Of a DNA stretch of 7,923 nt, positions 1 to 5,330 are shown one piece after another. Location of the stretch: assembly GCA_002451555.1 (NCBI GenBank), contig DKCU01000137.1, positions 8,887 through 16,809 on the forward strand, in the 5' to 3' direction. Both the position numbers and the translations under genes were made by a program. Position 1 is the first letter of the stretch, and each line of letters starts with the position of its first letter. The notes below the pieces were generated by a model. The model worked only from the letters and a program-made list of their open reading frames with translations, made no database searches and was not told the DNA's origin. This DNA comes from Candidatus Segatella albertsiae. Lineage in GTDB: Bacteria > Bacteroidota > Bacteroidia > Bacteroidales > Bacteroidaceae.

Positions 1-173
1 CGGTTCTCCGAAGCATAGTCATAGGAGTCAAAACAAGGATAGAGCTTGGAATCCTCACCAACATACACACCATCCTTCGGCTCACCCTTGACGGCATGAG
101 CTATCACATCACGAATATTTCGAAAGGTTGTACCTAAAACTCGTATCGAATCTGTATTTATTATCGTTTTCAT
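1..173 (-). CDS. Unrecognised protein, N-terminal 57 residues (gene runs off the left edge)
   Basis: An open frame on the minus strand begins with ATG at 173 and stays open to the window edge. The protein starts MKTIINTDSIRVLGTTF and continues with a small, charged, soluble-looking segment containing VYVGEDSKLYPCFDSYDY. There is no signal peptide or membrane segment in the visible part. I do not recognise the family. A second ATG ten bases upstream is in another frame, so 173 is the natural start. A well-formed Bacteroidetes promoter lies about 40 bases upstream (214-245), which argues that this is a real gene despite the short visible length. It is divergent from the DUF234 ATPase, separated by 453 bp, so the two are not one operon. 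Confidence 0.6.
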   Translation of the reverse strand, partial: MKTIINTDSIRVLGTTFRNIRDVIAHAVKGEPKDGVYVGEDSKLYPCFDSYDYASEN

Positions 174-201
174 GCGCTTTCATTTTTTACTTTTACATCA
201 T

Positions 202-254
202 AGAATGTCACCACAAAATTAGGGAAAATATCCGAATGTTGCAAATGACATTCT
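202..254. repeat. 9-bp inverted repeat enclosing the leftmost promoter
   Basis: AGAATGTCA at 202-210 is the exact reverse complement of TGACATTCT at 246-254. The 35 bp between the arms hold precisely the -33 and -7 elements of the minus-strand promoter. It could be a split operator for a dimeric regulator that loops the promoter, or the ends of a very small invertible promoter segment. Known Bacteroides invertible promoters usually have longer arms and wider spacing, so the operator reading is simpler. Confidence 0.55.
214..245 (-). promoter_or_regulatory. Bacteroidetes-type promoter for the left-edge gene
   Basis: Read on the minus strand, TTTG (242-245) is followed after 20 nt by TAATTTTG (214-221). 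This matches the TTTG / TAnnTTTG consensus of the Bacteroidetes primary sigma factor exactly. Transcription would start near 207 and give a leader of about 35 nt before the ATG at 173. Confidence 0.7.
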
Positions 255-383
255 GGGCGAATTGTCCATAAATAGTAAAGACAAGGACTTATGTGGTAAA
301 AAATAAAGTCTATGCGGTATTTTTTTTGCGACCTATCGGTATGACAAAAGGTCGGAAGAAATCTTTTGAAACAAATTCAAAGG

Positions 384-453
384 TAATTATATGAGAAAAC
401 TCAGCCACGAACGCACTTTTTTAGCGTTCGTGGCTGAGTTTATGGAATAATTA
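384..453. repeat. Strong hairpin, copy 1 of a twin palindrome
   Basis: The arm at 397-414 pairs perfectly with 424-441 over 18 bp around a 9-nt loop, ACTTTTTTA. An outer 7-bp stem, TAATTAT at 384-390 with ATAATTA at 447-453, can extend the fold. The inner 13 bp, CAGCCACGAACGC and its complement, recur almost identically at 516-550. The T-tract sits in the loop rather than after the stem, and both neighbouring genes point away, so this is not an ordinary terminator of either. A REP-like palindromic element, a protein-binding site or a structured RNA are all possible. Confidence 0.85.
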
Positions 454-515
454 TCATAGATTGCTAAGTTTCATCTACTTATACCACTAATAAGCATCAT
501 TGGAGGCATCATATC

Positions 516-550
516 CAGCCACGAACGCATTTTTTTAGCGTTCGTGGCTG
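516..550. repeat. Strong hairpin, copy 2 of a twin palindrome
   Basis: CAGCCACGAACGC at 516-528 pairs perfectly with 538-550 around a 9-nt loop, ATTTTTTTA. Stem core and T-rich loop match copy 1 except for one loop base, but the flanking bases and the longer outer stem of copy 1 are not shared. Conservation limited to the palindrome suggests a repeated element rather than duplication of the whole region. It ends 18 bp upstream of the ATPase -33 element. Confidence 0.85.
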
Positions 551-567
551 ATTATCCCCTCAAAATA

Positions 568-599
568 CTTGCATATATCAATAAAAAGCACTAATTTTG
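568..599 (+). promoter_or_regulatory. Promoter of the DUF234 ATPase
   Basis: CTTG at 568-571 (one mismatch to TTTG) is followed after 20 nt by a perfect TAnnTTTG, TAATTTTG, at 592-599. Transcription would start near 606, giving a leader of about 20 nt before the ATG at 627. The twin hairpins lie upstream of this start and would not be in the transcript. Confidence 0.7.
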
Positions 600-626
600 C
601 AGCGAATTCAAATAAAAGAATGAACT

Positions 627-2069
627 ATGGCAAAAATTATAGGAAGAAAGACCGAGCAACAACAACTTAAACGACTTCTAGAAGCAAAAGAAGCCGAATT
701 TCTTGTGGTATATGGTCGTCGTCGTGTTGGCAAGACATTTTTGATACGCAATTATTTTAAAGACCAATTCACCTTTTACCATACCGCCCTATCACCTCTG
801 GAGTTAGAAGAAACTGACTTACTGCAAGCCCAATTACAAAACTTCACATCTTCACTACGGCGATATGGATGTCAAGTTGACAAGGCTCCTAAAGATTGGT
901 TGAGTGCATTTGACATACTCATCAATTTGCTACAAGAGAAAAAAGAAAAGATTGTCATCTTCCTGGACGAGATGCCCTGGTTAGACACCCCAAAATCAGG
1001 TTTCATCACTGCCTTCGAGCATTTCTGGAATGGTTGGGCGGCAGGACAAGACAACCTCTTACTCATCGCCTGTGGCTCAGCAACGACATGGATTGTTGAC
1101 AAATTGCTTGCCAACAAGGGGGGGCTATACAACCGTGTCACAAGAGAAATGCACTTGGCGTCATTCACACTAAAGGAATGCGAAGATTATTATCTTGAAC
1201 ACGGAATAAACATGGATAGATATGACCAAACTCAATGTTACATGGCAATAGGAGGAATACCTTATTATATGTCATTCATCGAGCCAGGTTATAGTTTTGC
1301 ACAAAACATAGACAACCTGTTCTTTTCCAAGACAGGGAAGCTGACGGTAGAGTTCAACCGCCTTTTTGGTTCCATATTTTCATCTCCCGAACAATACAAG
1401 CAAGTGATACGTCTCTTGGCAAACTACCGTGAAGGCCTCAAACGGGAGGATATCGCCAAACATCTGAATATGTCATCGGGAGGCACGCTCAGCAAATTAC
1501 TCGAAGCACTCATCGTAAGCGACTTCATCACCAAATATCAATATTTCGGGAAATCCAAGCGAGAAGTTTACTACAAACTCACCGATTTCTATTCACTCTT
1601 CTACATCCGCTTTGTTGAAAAGCAAAGAAAGAACAATCCTGAGTTTTGGCAAAACAACCAGCTGTCTCCTTCTGCCAACACTTGGCGAGGGCTAACCTTT
1701 GAAGATGTTTGCATGGTACATACCAAGCAGATACGCCGTGCCCTAGGAATCGAAGGTGTCCAAACCGAGTTTTCGCCATGGCATTATATTCCAGAAGATA
1801 AGAATGAGAAAGGAGCGCAAATAGACCTTCTCATCAATCGTTCCGACAGAATTATCAACATCTGTGAAATGAAATTTTGCGTGGCAGATTATAAGATTAG
1901 CAAACAAGCAGATGCAAACATGAGAAACAAAATACAAAAGGTGATTGACAAGGTAAAAGGTCGAAGAGCCATACACCCAGTGATTATCACTACATACGGC
2001 TTGGCTAACAATGAATACAGTTCAAAAATTCAACGAGTAATTACCTTGGACGATTTGTTTAAAGACTAA
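627..2069 (+). CDS. AAA/STAND-like ATPase with C-terminal DUF234 (PD-(D/E)XK-like) domain
   Basis: The 480-residue protein is a member of the ATP-binding family that joins an ATPase_2-type P-loop domain to DUF234. It opens with the typical MAKIIGRKTEQQQLKRL. Walker A is GRRRVGKT at residues 30-37, Walker B is IVIFLDEM at 109-116, and a sensor-like ACGSATTW lies at 148-155. Residues about 255-320 look like a winged helix (LKREDIAKHL, SGGTLSKLLEAL). The C-terminal part, about 350-480, contains GAQIDLLI and CEMKF; D400, E414 and K416 fit the D...ExK pattern of PD-(D/E)XK nucleases. Length is normal for the family. The biological role is not settled; it is often proposed to act in DNA transactions or conflict systems. 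The ATG at 627 agrees with the promoter at 568-599; another ATG at 620 is out of frame. There is no operon partner. The last 12 codons lie inside a long hairpin. Confidence 0.88.
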   Translation: MAKIIGRKTEQQQLKRLLEAKEAEFLVVYGRRRVGKTFLIRNYFKDQFTFYHTALSPLELEETDLLQAQLQNFTSSLRRYGCQVDKAPKDWLSAFDILINLLQEKKEKIVIFLDEMPWLDTPKSGFITAFEHFWNGWAAGQDNLLLIACGSATTWIVDKLLANKGGLYNRVTREMHLASFTLKECEDYYLEHGINMDRYDQTQCYMAIGGIPYYMSFIEPGYSFAQNIDNLFFSKTGKLTVEFNRLFGSIFSSPEQYKQVIRLLANYREGLKREDIAKHLNMSSGGTLSKLLEALIVSDFITKYQYFGKSKREVYYKLTDFYSLFYIRFVEKQRKNNPEFWQNNQLSPSANTWRGLTFEDVCMVHTKQIRRALGIEGVQTEFSPWHYIPEDKNEKGAQIDLLINRSDRIINICEMKFCVADYKISKQADANMRNKIQKVIDKVKGRRAIHPVIITTYGLANNEYSSKIQRVITLDDLFKD

Positions 2070-2094
2070 ACGAATCATCCAAGGTAATTACTCG
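2034..2094. repeat. 61-nt near-perfect hairpin spanning the ATPase stop codon
   Basis: Bases 2034-2050 pair perfectly with 2078-2094 over 17 bp. After one C/A mismatch, 2052-2061 pairs with 2067-2076, with one G-U pair, leaving a 5-nt loop at 2062-2066. In all, 27 of 28 positions pair, and the TAA stop at 2067-2069 is beside the loop. The left arm is coding sequence, so the right arm is an inverted copy of the gene's own end. It may act as an mRNA 3' stabiliser or an atypical terminator. No T-tract follows on the plus strand; on the minus strand a run of five T follows within a few bases, so it could also stop readthrough from the helicase gene. Confidence 0.85.
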
Positions 2095-2115
2095 ACACCA
2101 TAAAAAGTTGAAATA

Positions 2116-2135
2116 AAACTACATAACTACATTTT
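2116..2135. repeat. Downstream copy of the 20-bp double ACTACAT site
   Basis: This 20-bp sequence is a tandem pair of ACTACAT units spaced 8 bp apart. Its perfect reverse complement occurs at 4543-4562, in the leader of the helicase gene, so inverted copies flank that gene about 2.4 kb apart. A site for a regulator or an initiator protein is the most natural reading. Confidence 0.75.
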
Positions 2136-2170
2136 TCCGCAAATCCCCTTTGTTTATCGGTATTCCAAAC

Positions 2171-2197
2171 CATGTAGTTTACTTCCCAAACTACATG
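2171..2197. repeat. Hairpin built from two opposed ATGTAGTTT sites
   Basis: CATGTAGTTT at 2171-2180 and AAACTACATG at 2188-2197 form a perfect 10-bp stem with a 7-nt loop. The arms are the same motif as the 2116-2135 and 4480-4562 sites. It lies downstream of the helicase gene on the minus strand. No T-tract follows on either strand, so it is more likely a dyad binding site than an intrinsic terminator. Confidence 0.75.
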
Positions 2198-2257
2198 ACT
2201 GGAGTACAAAGAGATTCAAGGGCGAACGGCACAAAAGCATAGCAAACTTGGACGTAT

Positions 2258-2341
2258 AGTAAAATCCGTATCACCAACTATATAATCCACGTAACTGATT
2301 ATACAATCACCACCACGGATTATATAATCAGTGCTACTGAT
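2258..2341. repeat. 21-bp tandem repeats (iteron-like) at the 3' end of the helicase gene
   Basis: Three consecutive 21-bp units occupy 2279-2299, 2300-2320 and 2321-2341. Each starts with TATATAATC or TATACAATC and ends in GAT. A more degenerate unit precedes them at 2258-2278, and a partial one may follow. The last unit overlaps the final codons and stop of the helicase gene. Repeats of 21 bp put a binding site on the same face of the helix every two turns, as iterons do. Whether they bind an initiator, a regulator or nothing cannot be told from sequence. Confidence 0.7.
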
Positions 2342-4430
2342 TATTATTATCTCGCATCATAATCATGTAAATCATACCTTCCGACTTGCGTTTTGACTCA
2401 TAGCCAAGTTCTCTTTTCAGTAAGATACCCAGCTTATTATTCCGATTGTCGGTGCTAGAATAGCTAGGAAAATGAAAGGTTATCTCGTTCATGATCTCAT
2501 TGAGCGTCATTCCCTTGCATTCCTCACCCGCTTCGGGTTTACGGAAAAGGATGCTGACAATCGTTTGCAAGTCTTTGACGGACAGGTATCGCTCATTTTC
2601 CTTACACAATTGCGCATTTTCATCATCCGTGAGCCAATAACGAGCGCCGTCATTCAGCTCCTGTTTGAGTTGTGCATAGAGCAAGTCATAATCTATCTCG
2701 CTCTCAAAGTCGATGCGCTCACCAGCATTCACTTCCACGCAAAGGAAGCGGCGGCTACCCGTGGTGTCGGTGAGCGGACGCTTGTCGTTGGTGGATGCGA
2801 TGAACGAAGCATACCTCCTACGCTTCTCCAATGTCTTGCCGTAAGCTGGACGCATCTGGAAGTCGCTACGTGAGAGCAGGAACTTCAACAGCGGTTGCTG
2901 ACTCTTGGTGAGTTTGTCGAACTCGTCGAGGTTGACGAGCGCCAAGGTGGAGAGGGCGAGATTGATGTCATTGTCATTCTTGAAATTGATGTTCTCATTG
3001 TAGTAAGTGCGCAATTCGGGCGGAAGGATGATACGGCAGAACGAGCTCTTGCCGCAACCCTGATGACCGATGATGAGCGGAACGAGGGCATTGCCATGGA
3101 TGGAATCCTTGCCTTGCCAGTGGGCGACCATGGACAGGAGCCAGATGTGGAAGAGCTTTTGCCACATCGGATGACGAGTAGGCACTCGCAGAGCCAACTC
3201 GGTCACTCGGTCTTTGCCATCCCAAGCAGGCAAATGCTCCAGATAATCATCCAAAGGTTCGTATATCCGAATGTCGTTTGATTCGATGAAACGCTTCAAG
3301 TCCTTGTCCCAACTATCAAGTCCCGCCTTCAAGGCTCTTATCGTCATGGAGTTCTGGGCTTGCGGAGTCAAAGGCACAAACTCGAAACCGTAACCATTAC
3401 GATAGCGATACTGCACAGCCCCCGTCATGGCATTGCGGCGAAATTCGTAGTGCTCACGCAGAAAGAAAGAGGTCTTGTAAGTGAGCAACGCCGACTTCGG
3501 GATGCTTCCGAAAGGCAGACTCTTGAGAAGCTTCGGCTTGTAGGCATTCTCAAACTTGAGATTGACGACTTGTTCGCTCAATCGTTCGAAGGCCGGCTTG
3601 AAGAGAGCATGGCGCACGGCAAAATCGATGGGAAGTCCAGCCCTAAAGCAGTTTTCCGCAAGTATCGTGACCACACTTTCGGCAAACTCCTCGTCATCGG
3701 GTCTGAGCGTGGTCTTGTCGTAGGCATTGCTCAGACAATGCTCGTAGATGAGCATGTTGATCTGGTAGGCATCGAAGCCAGGAATGCTTTTGTCGTCGAG
3801 ATACTTGCTGCCATCCGTCTTCGGCTCCGGAAGTTCTTGATTTTCCTCATCCACATAGAGCACCATCGAGTTTTCAGATAGATAGGCATCGGCGTCCATG
3901 CTCAAATAACATTCTTGCGCAAAACTAGGCTTGCCAGTCTCCAGGGCGATGTTGAGCTGGGTGGTGTACATATAGTGGTACTTCTGGTAAGCATTGACGA
4001 GTGCTTTTTCCGTGATTTCGCCATCGTTCTTCACAGCAAATCTACATACGATTTTCACCGAACGACCCGTGGCACCCACGAAAGCCATATAGGTATAGGG
4101 AATCTTGGAGGTCTCTTTTCTGAGCGATTCCGCTTCACCAACCGAGGCGAGATTGTTGATTTCCAAGAGAACCAAAGGAGTTGGGGCAAGCATCACCACC
4201 TTTCCCTTTGCTTTCTTCCATTGGGCAGAGAAGCGGATGAGGGGCAAGTGCCTCAGTTGAGAATTATCTTTCGACATGGTCCTGCCCTCTGCGAAATAGC
4301 TGAGGGCGACGGTTCTGACATCTTGCAGCACCGGCTTGTAGGTCTTGTTGCGGATGTACTCGATGAGTTGTTGGGCGGAGATGAACGTATAAGTCCTCTC
4401 ACTCCTTTCTTGCTTGATGAATGTTATCAT
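2334..4430 (-). CDS. VirE/VapE-family primase-helicase-like protein (BT4734-type N-terminus)
   Basis: Numbering follows the longest frame (714 aa from 4478). Residues about 17-215 resemble the BT4734/VirE_N domain, with LRHLPLIRFSAQW near 75-87 and YTYMAFVGATGRSVKIVCRF at 128-147. Residues about 400-600 are the VirE P-loop ATPase: Walker A GHQGCGKSS at 471-479, Walker B LVNLDEFD at 514-521, sensor-like FIASTND at 559-565 and an arginine-finger-like GSRRF at 574-578. The end, about 610-714, resembles DUF3874. The family is widespread in Bacteroidales and related to the replication proteins of phages and satellites; it should act on DNA in the cytoplasm. I start at Met17 (4430) because family members, as I recall them, begin about there; 4436 and 4478 remain possible. 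The gene is divergent from the HU gene, sharing a 261-bp region, and its leader carries ATGTAGTT sites. Confidence 0.85.
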   Translation of the reverse strand: MITFIKQERSERTYTFISAQQLIEYIRNKTYKPVLQDVRTVALSYFAEGRTMSKDNSQLRHLPLIRFSAQWKKAKGKVVMLAPTPLVLLEINNLASVGEAESLRKETSKIPYTYMAFVGATGRSVKIVCRFAVKNDGEITEKALVNAYQKYHYMYTTQLNIALETGKPSFAQECYLSMDADAYLSENSMVLYVDEENQELPEPKTDGSKYLDDKSIPGFDAYQINMLIYEHCLSNAYDKTTLRPDDEEFAESVVTILAENCFRAGLPIDFAVRHALFKPAFERLSEQVVNLKFENAYKPKLLKSLPFGSIPKSALLTYKTSFFLREHYEFRRNAMTGAVQYRYRNGYGFEFVPLTPQAQNSMTIRALKAGLDSWDKDLKRFIESNDIRIYEPLDDYLEHLPAWDGKDRVTELALRVPTRHPMWQKLFHIWLLSMVAHWQGKDSIHGNALVPLIIGHQGCGKSSFCRIILPPELRTYYNENINFKNDNDINLALSTLALVNLDEFDKLTKSQQPLLKFLLSRSDFQMRPAYGKTLEKRRRYASFIASTNDKRPLTDTTGSRRFLCVEVNAGERIDFESEIDYDLLYAQLKQELNDGARYWLTDDENAQLCKENERYLSVKDLQTIVSILFRKPEAGEECKGMTLNEIMNEITFHFPSYSSTDNRNNKLGILLKRELGYESKRKSEGMIYMIMMRDNNNQ

Positions 4431-4479
4431 GACCATTAGCGTTATATGGGTTACTACTAGACATATTGTCTCTTCCAAA

Positions 4480-4562
4480 AAAATGTAGTTTCAAGAGAAA
4501 GCTACATAGCCATATAGAATTGCATATCAGTCATTTACGGCTAAAATGTAGTTATGTAGTTT
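4480..4562. repeat. Cluster of ATGTAGTT sites in the helicase leader
   Basis: ATGTAGTT occurs at 4483-4490, 4546-4553 and again, after sharing an A, at 4554-4561; CTACAT also occurs inverted at 4502-4507 within a small GCTA/TAGC palindrome. The pair at 4543-4562 is the perfect inverted match of 2116-2135. The cluster lies between the predicted transcription start of the helicase gene (about 4579) and its coding region, so it could be an operator on DNA or a recognised sequence in the mRNA leader. The HU protein encoded next door is an obvious candidate binder, but nothing here proves that. Confidence 0.7.
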
Positions 4563-4585
4563 CTAACAAAACATTTTCTCGATGA

Positions 4586-4617
4586 CAAAGATACGCTTTC
4601 TTTTCGAACTTTGCAAG
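4586..4617 (-). promoter_or_regulatory. Promoter of the helicase gene
   Basis: On the minus strand CTTG (4614-4617, one mismatch to TTTG) precedes TATCTTTG (4586-4593, perfect TAnnTTTG) by 20 nt. The start would be near 4579, giving an unusually long leader of about 100 to 150 nt, depending on which ATG is used. Confidence 0.65.
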
Positions 4618-4635
4618 GAAAAAGATGATTATTTT

Positions 4636-4667
4636 TTCGTTTTTCTCCAATTTTATATGTATTTTTG
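4636..4667 (+). promoter_or_regulatory. Promoter of the HU-HIG gene
   Basis: TTCG at 4636-4639 (one mismatch to TTTG) is followed after 20 nt by TATTTTTG at 4660-4667, a perfect TAnnTTTG. The start would be near 4674, leaving about 18 nt of leader. It is back to back with the helicase promoter, only 18 bp separating the two -33 elements. Confidence 0.65.
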
Positions 4668-4691
4668 TACTCGAACTAACAATCGAAGGGT

Positions 4692-5330
4692 ATGGCAAGA
4701 TATATCAAGCAAGAGATGCCCGACCTAAATGGGACGGGCGAGGAGAAGTGTTATTATCGTTTGCAGAAGCGAGGCAATGTGGATACTGAGCATTTGTTGC
4801 ATCGCATTTGCGACCATGGCGGCAGTGCCCTGGCTCGTGGAACCGTGGTGCATGTCATCGAAACCCTTTCGGAAGAGTTGGTGAGACTCTTGGGCGATGG
4901 ATATTCCGTCACCATCGACGGCATCGGTACGTTCTCCGCTTCCATCGGTGTGAAGAAAGACAAGGAACAAGATACGATTTTTGGCGATGAGCCGAAGCGC
5001 AACGCCAAGAGTCTGGAGGTAAAAAATGTGCTCTACCGTTCCGACAAGGAACTGGTAAAGGAAGTGAATCGCCGCTGCAAATTGGAGCGAGCTGGCGTAA
5101 GAACGCTGCAACGCTCTAAATATAACAAGGAGGAACGACTGAAGCTTGCCTTGGAATATCTTTCTGACCCTGCCCATACCTTCATGCGAATAGCCGACTA
5201 CGTAAAGCTTACGGGACTTTCCAGGACCACCGCCACGCTGGAACTGCAAGAGTTTCGGGACAATCCAGCATCGGGCATCACGACGAACGGCAGAGGTCCA
5301 TCGAAAGTATATGTAAGACGGCCTAACTAG
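4692..5330 (+). CDS. HU-HIG family DNA-binding protein with C-terminal winged helix
   Basis: The 212-residue protein starts MARYIKQEMPDLNGTGEEKC and has the HU/IHF-like fold of the Bacteroidetes HU-HIG group over residues about 1-130. The core helices are TEHLLHRIC and SALARGTVVHVIETLSEEL, followed by the DNA-arm strands VTIDGIGTFSASIGVKK at 73-89. Instead of the glycine-rich or Ig-like tail of many relatives, residues about 145-212 look like a winged helix: FMRIADYVKLTGLSRTTATLEL followed by a GRGPSKVYV wing. Such a protein should bend and recognise DNA. It is divergent from the helicase gene; this pairing is a recurrent arrangement in Bacteroidales as I recall it, which suggests a shared function or autoregulation. 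The ATG at 4692 fits the promoter at 4636-4667. Its TAG stop overlaps the stop of the convergent DUF1016 gene. Confidence 0.85.
   Translation: MARYIKQEMPDLNGTGEEKCYYRLQKRGNVDTEHLLHRICDHGGSALARGTVVHVIETLSEELVRLLGDGYSVTIDGIGTFSASIGVKKDKEQDTIFGDEPKRNAKSLEVKNVLYRSDKELVKEVNRRCKLERAGVRTLQRSKYNKEERLKLALEYLSDPAHTFMRIADYVKLTGLSRTTATLELQEFRDNPASGITTNGRGPSKVYVRRPN

Larger units (their letters stand above)
174..626. other. Divergent intergenic region, 453 bp
   Basis: This gap separates two divergent genes. It holds the left promoter with its enclosing inverted repeat, two copies of a strong hairpin (397-441 and 516-550), and the ATPase promoter (568-599). A T-tract lies at 320-327, and a weak 6-bp stem, CGACCT at 329-334 with AGGTCG at 349-354, follows it. 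No convincing small reading frame was found, and the stretch 255-380 shows nothing else I can support. Confidence 0.6.

Noticed and set aside
378..385. A TAnnTTTG match on the minus strand (TACCTTTG)
   Set aside because: There is no -33-like element at the right distance and no gene close downstream; a single such match is expected by chance in this AT-rich spacer.
397..550. Twin hairpins as intrinsic terminators
   Set aside because: The T-tracts are in the loops, not after the stems, and both flanking genes start from this region rather than end in it.
384..550. CRISPR array
   Set aside because: Only two copies, each a palindrome with a loop, separated by one 74-bp interval between the conserved cores; no regular series and no cas genes.
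872..1168. A 98-codon frame opposite the ATPase
   Set aside because: It overlaps the conserved Walker B region of a well-supported gene and shows no protein-like pattern of its own.
2472..4439. Several open frames of 128 to 174 codons on the plus strand across the helicase gene
   Set aside because: They lie antisense to a gene with clear domains and motifs, have no family resemblance and no promoter elements at their starts. They are by-products of the codon use of the minus-strand gene.
2116..4562. Inverted 20-bp sites as terminal repeats of a transposon
   Set aside because: No transposase is encoded between them, no target-site duplication is apparent, and the same motif recurs singly inside the flanks, which fits binding sites better than transposon ends.
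4725..5249. A 174-codon frame on the minus strand opposite the HU gene
   Set aside because: The plus-strand HU-HIG protein is recognisable over its whole length and has a proper promoter; the antisense frame has no recognisable motif.
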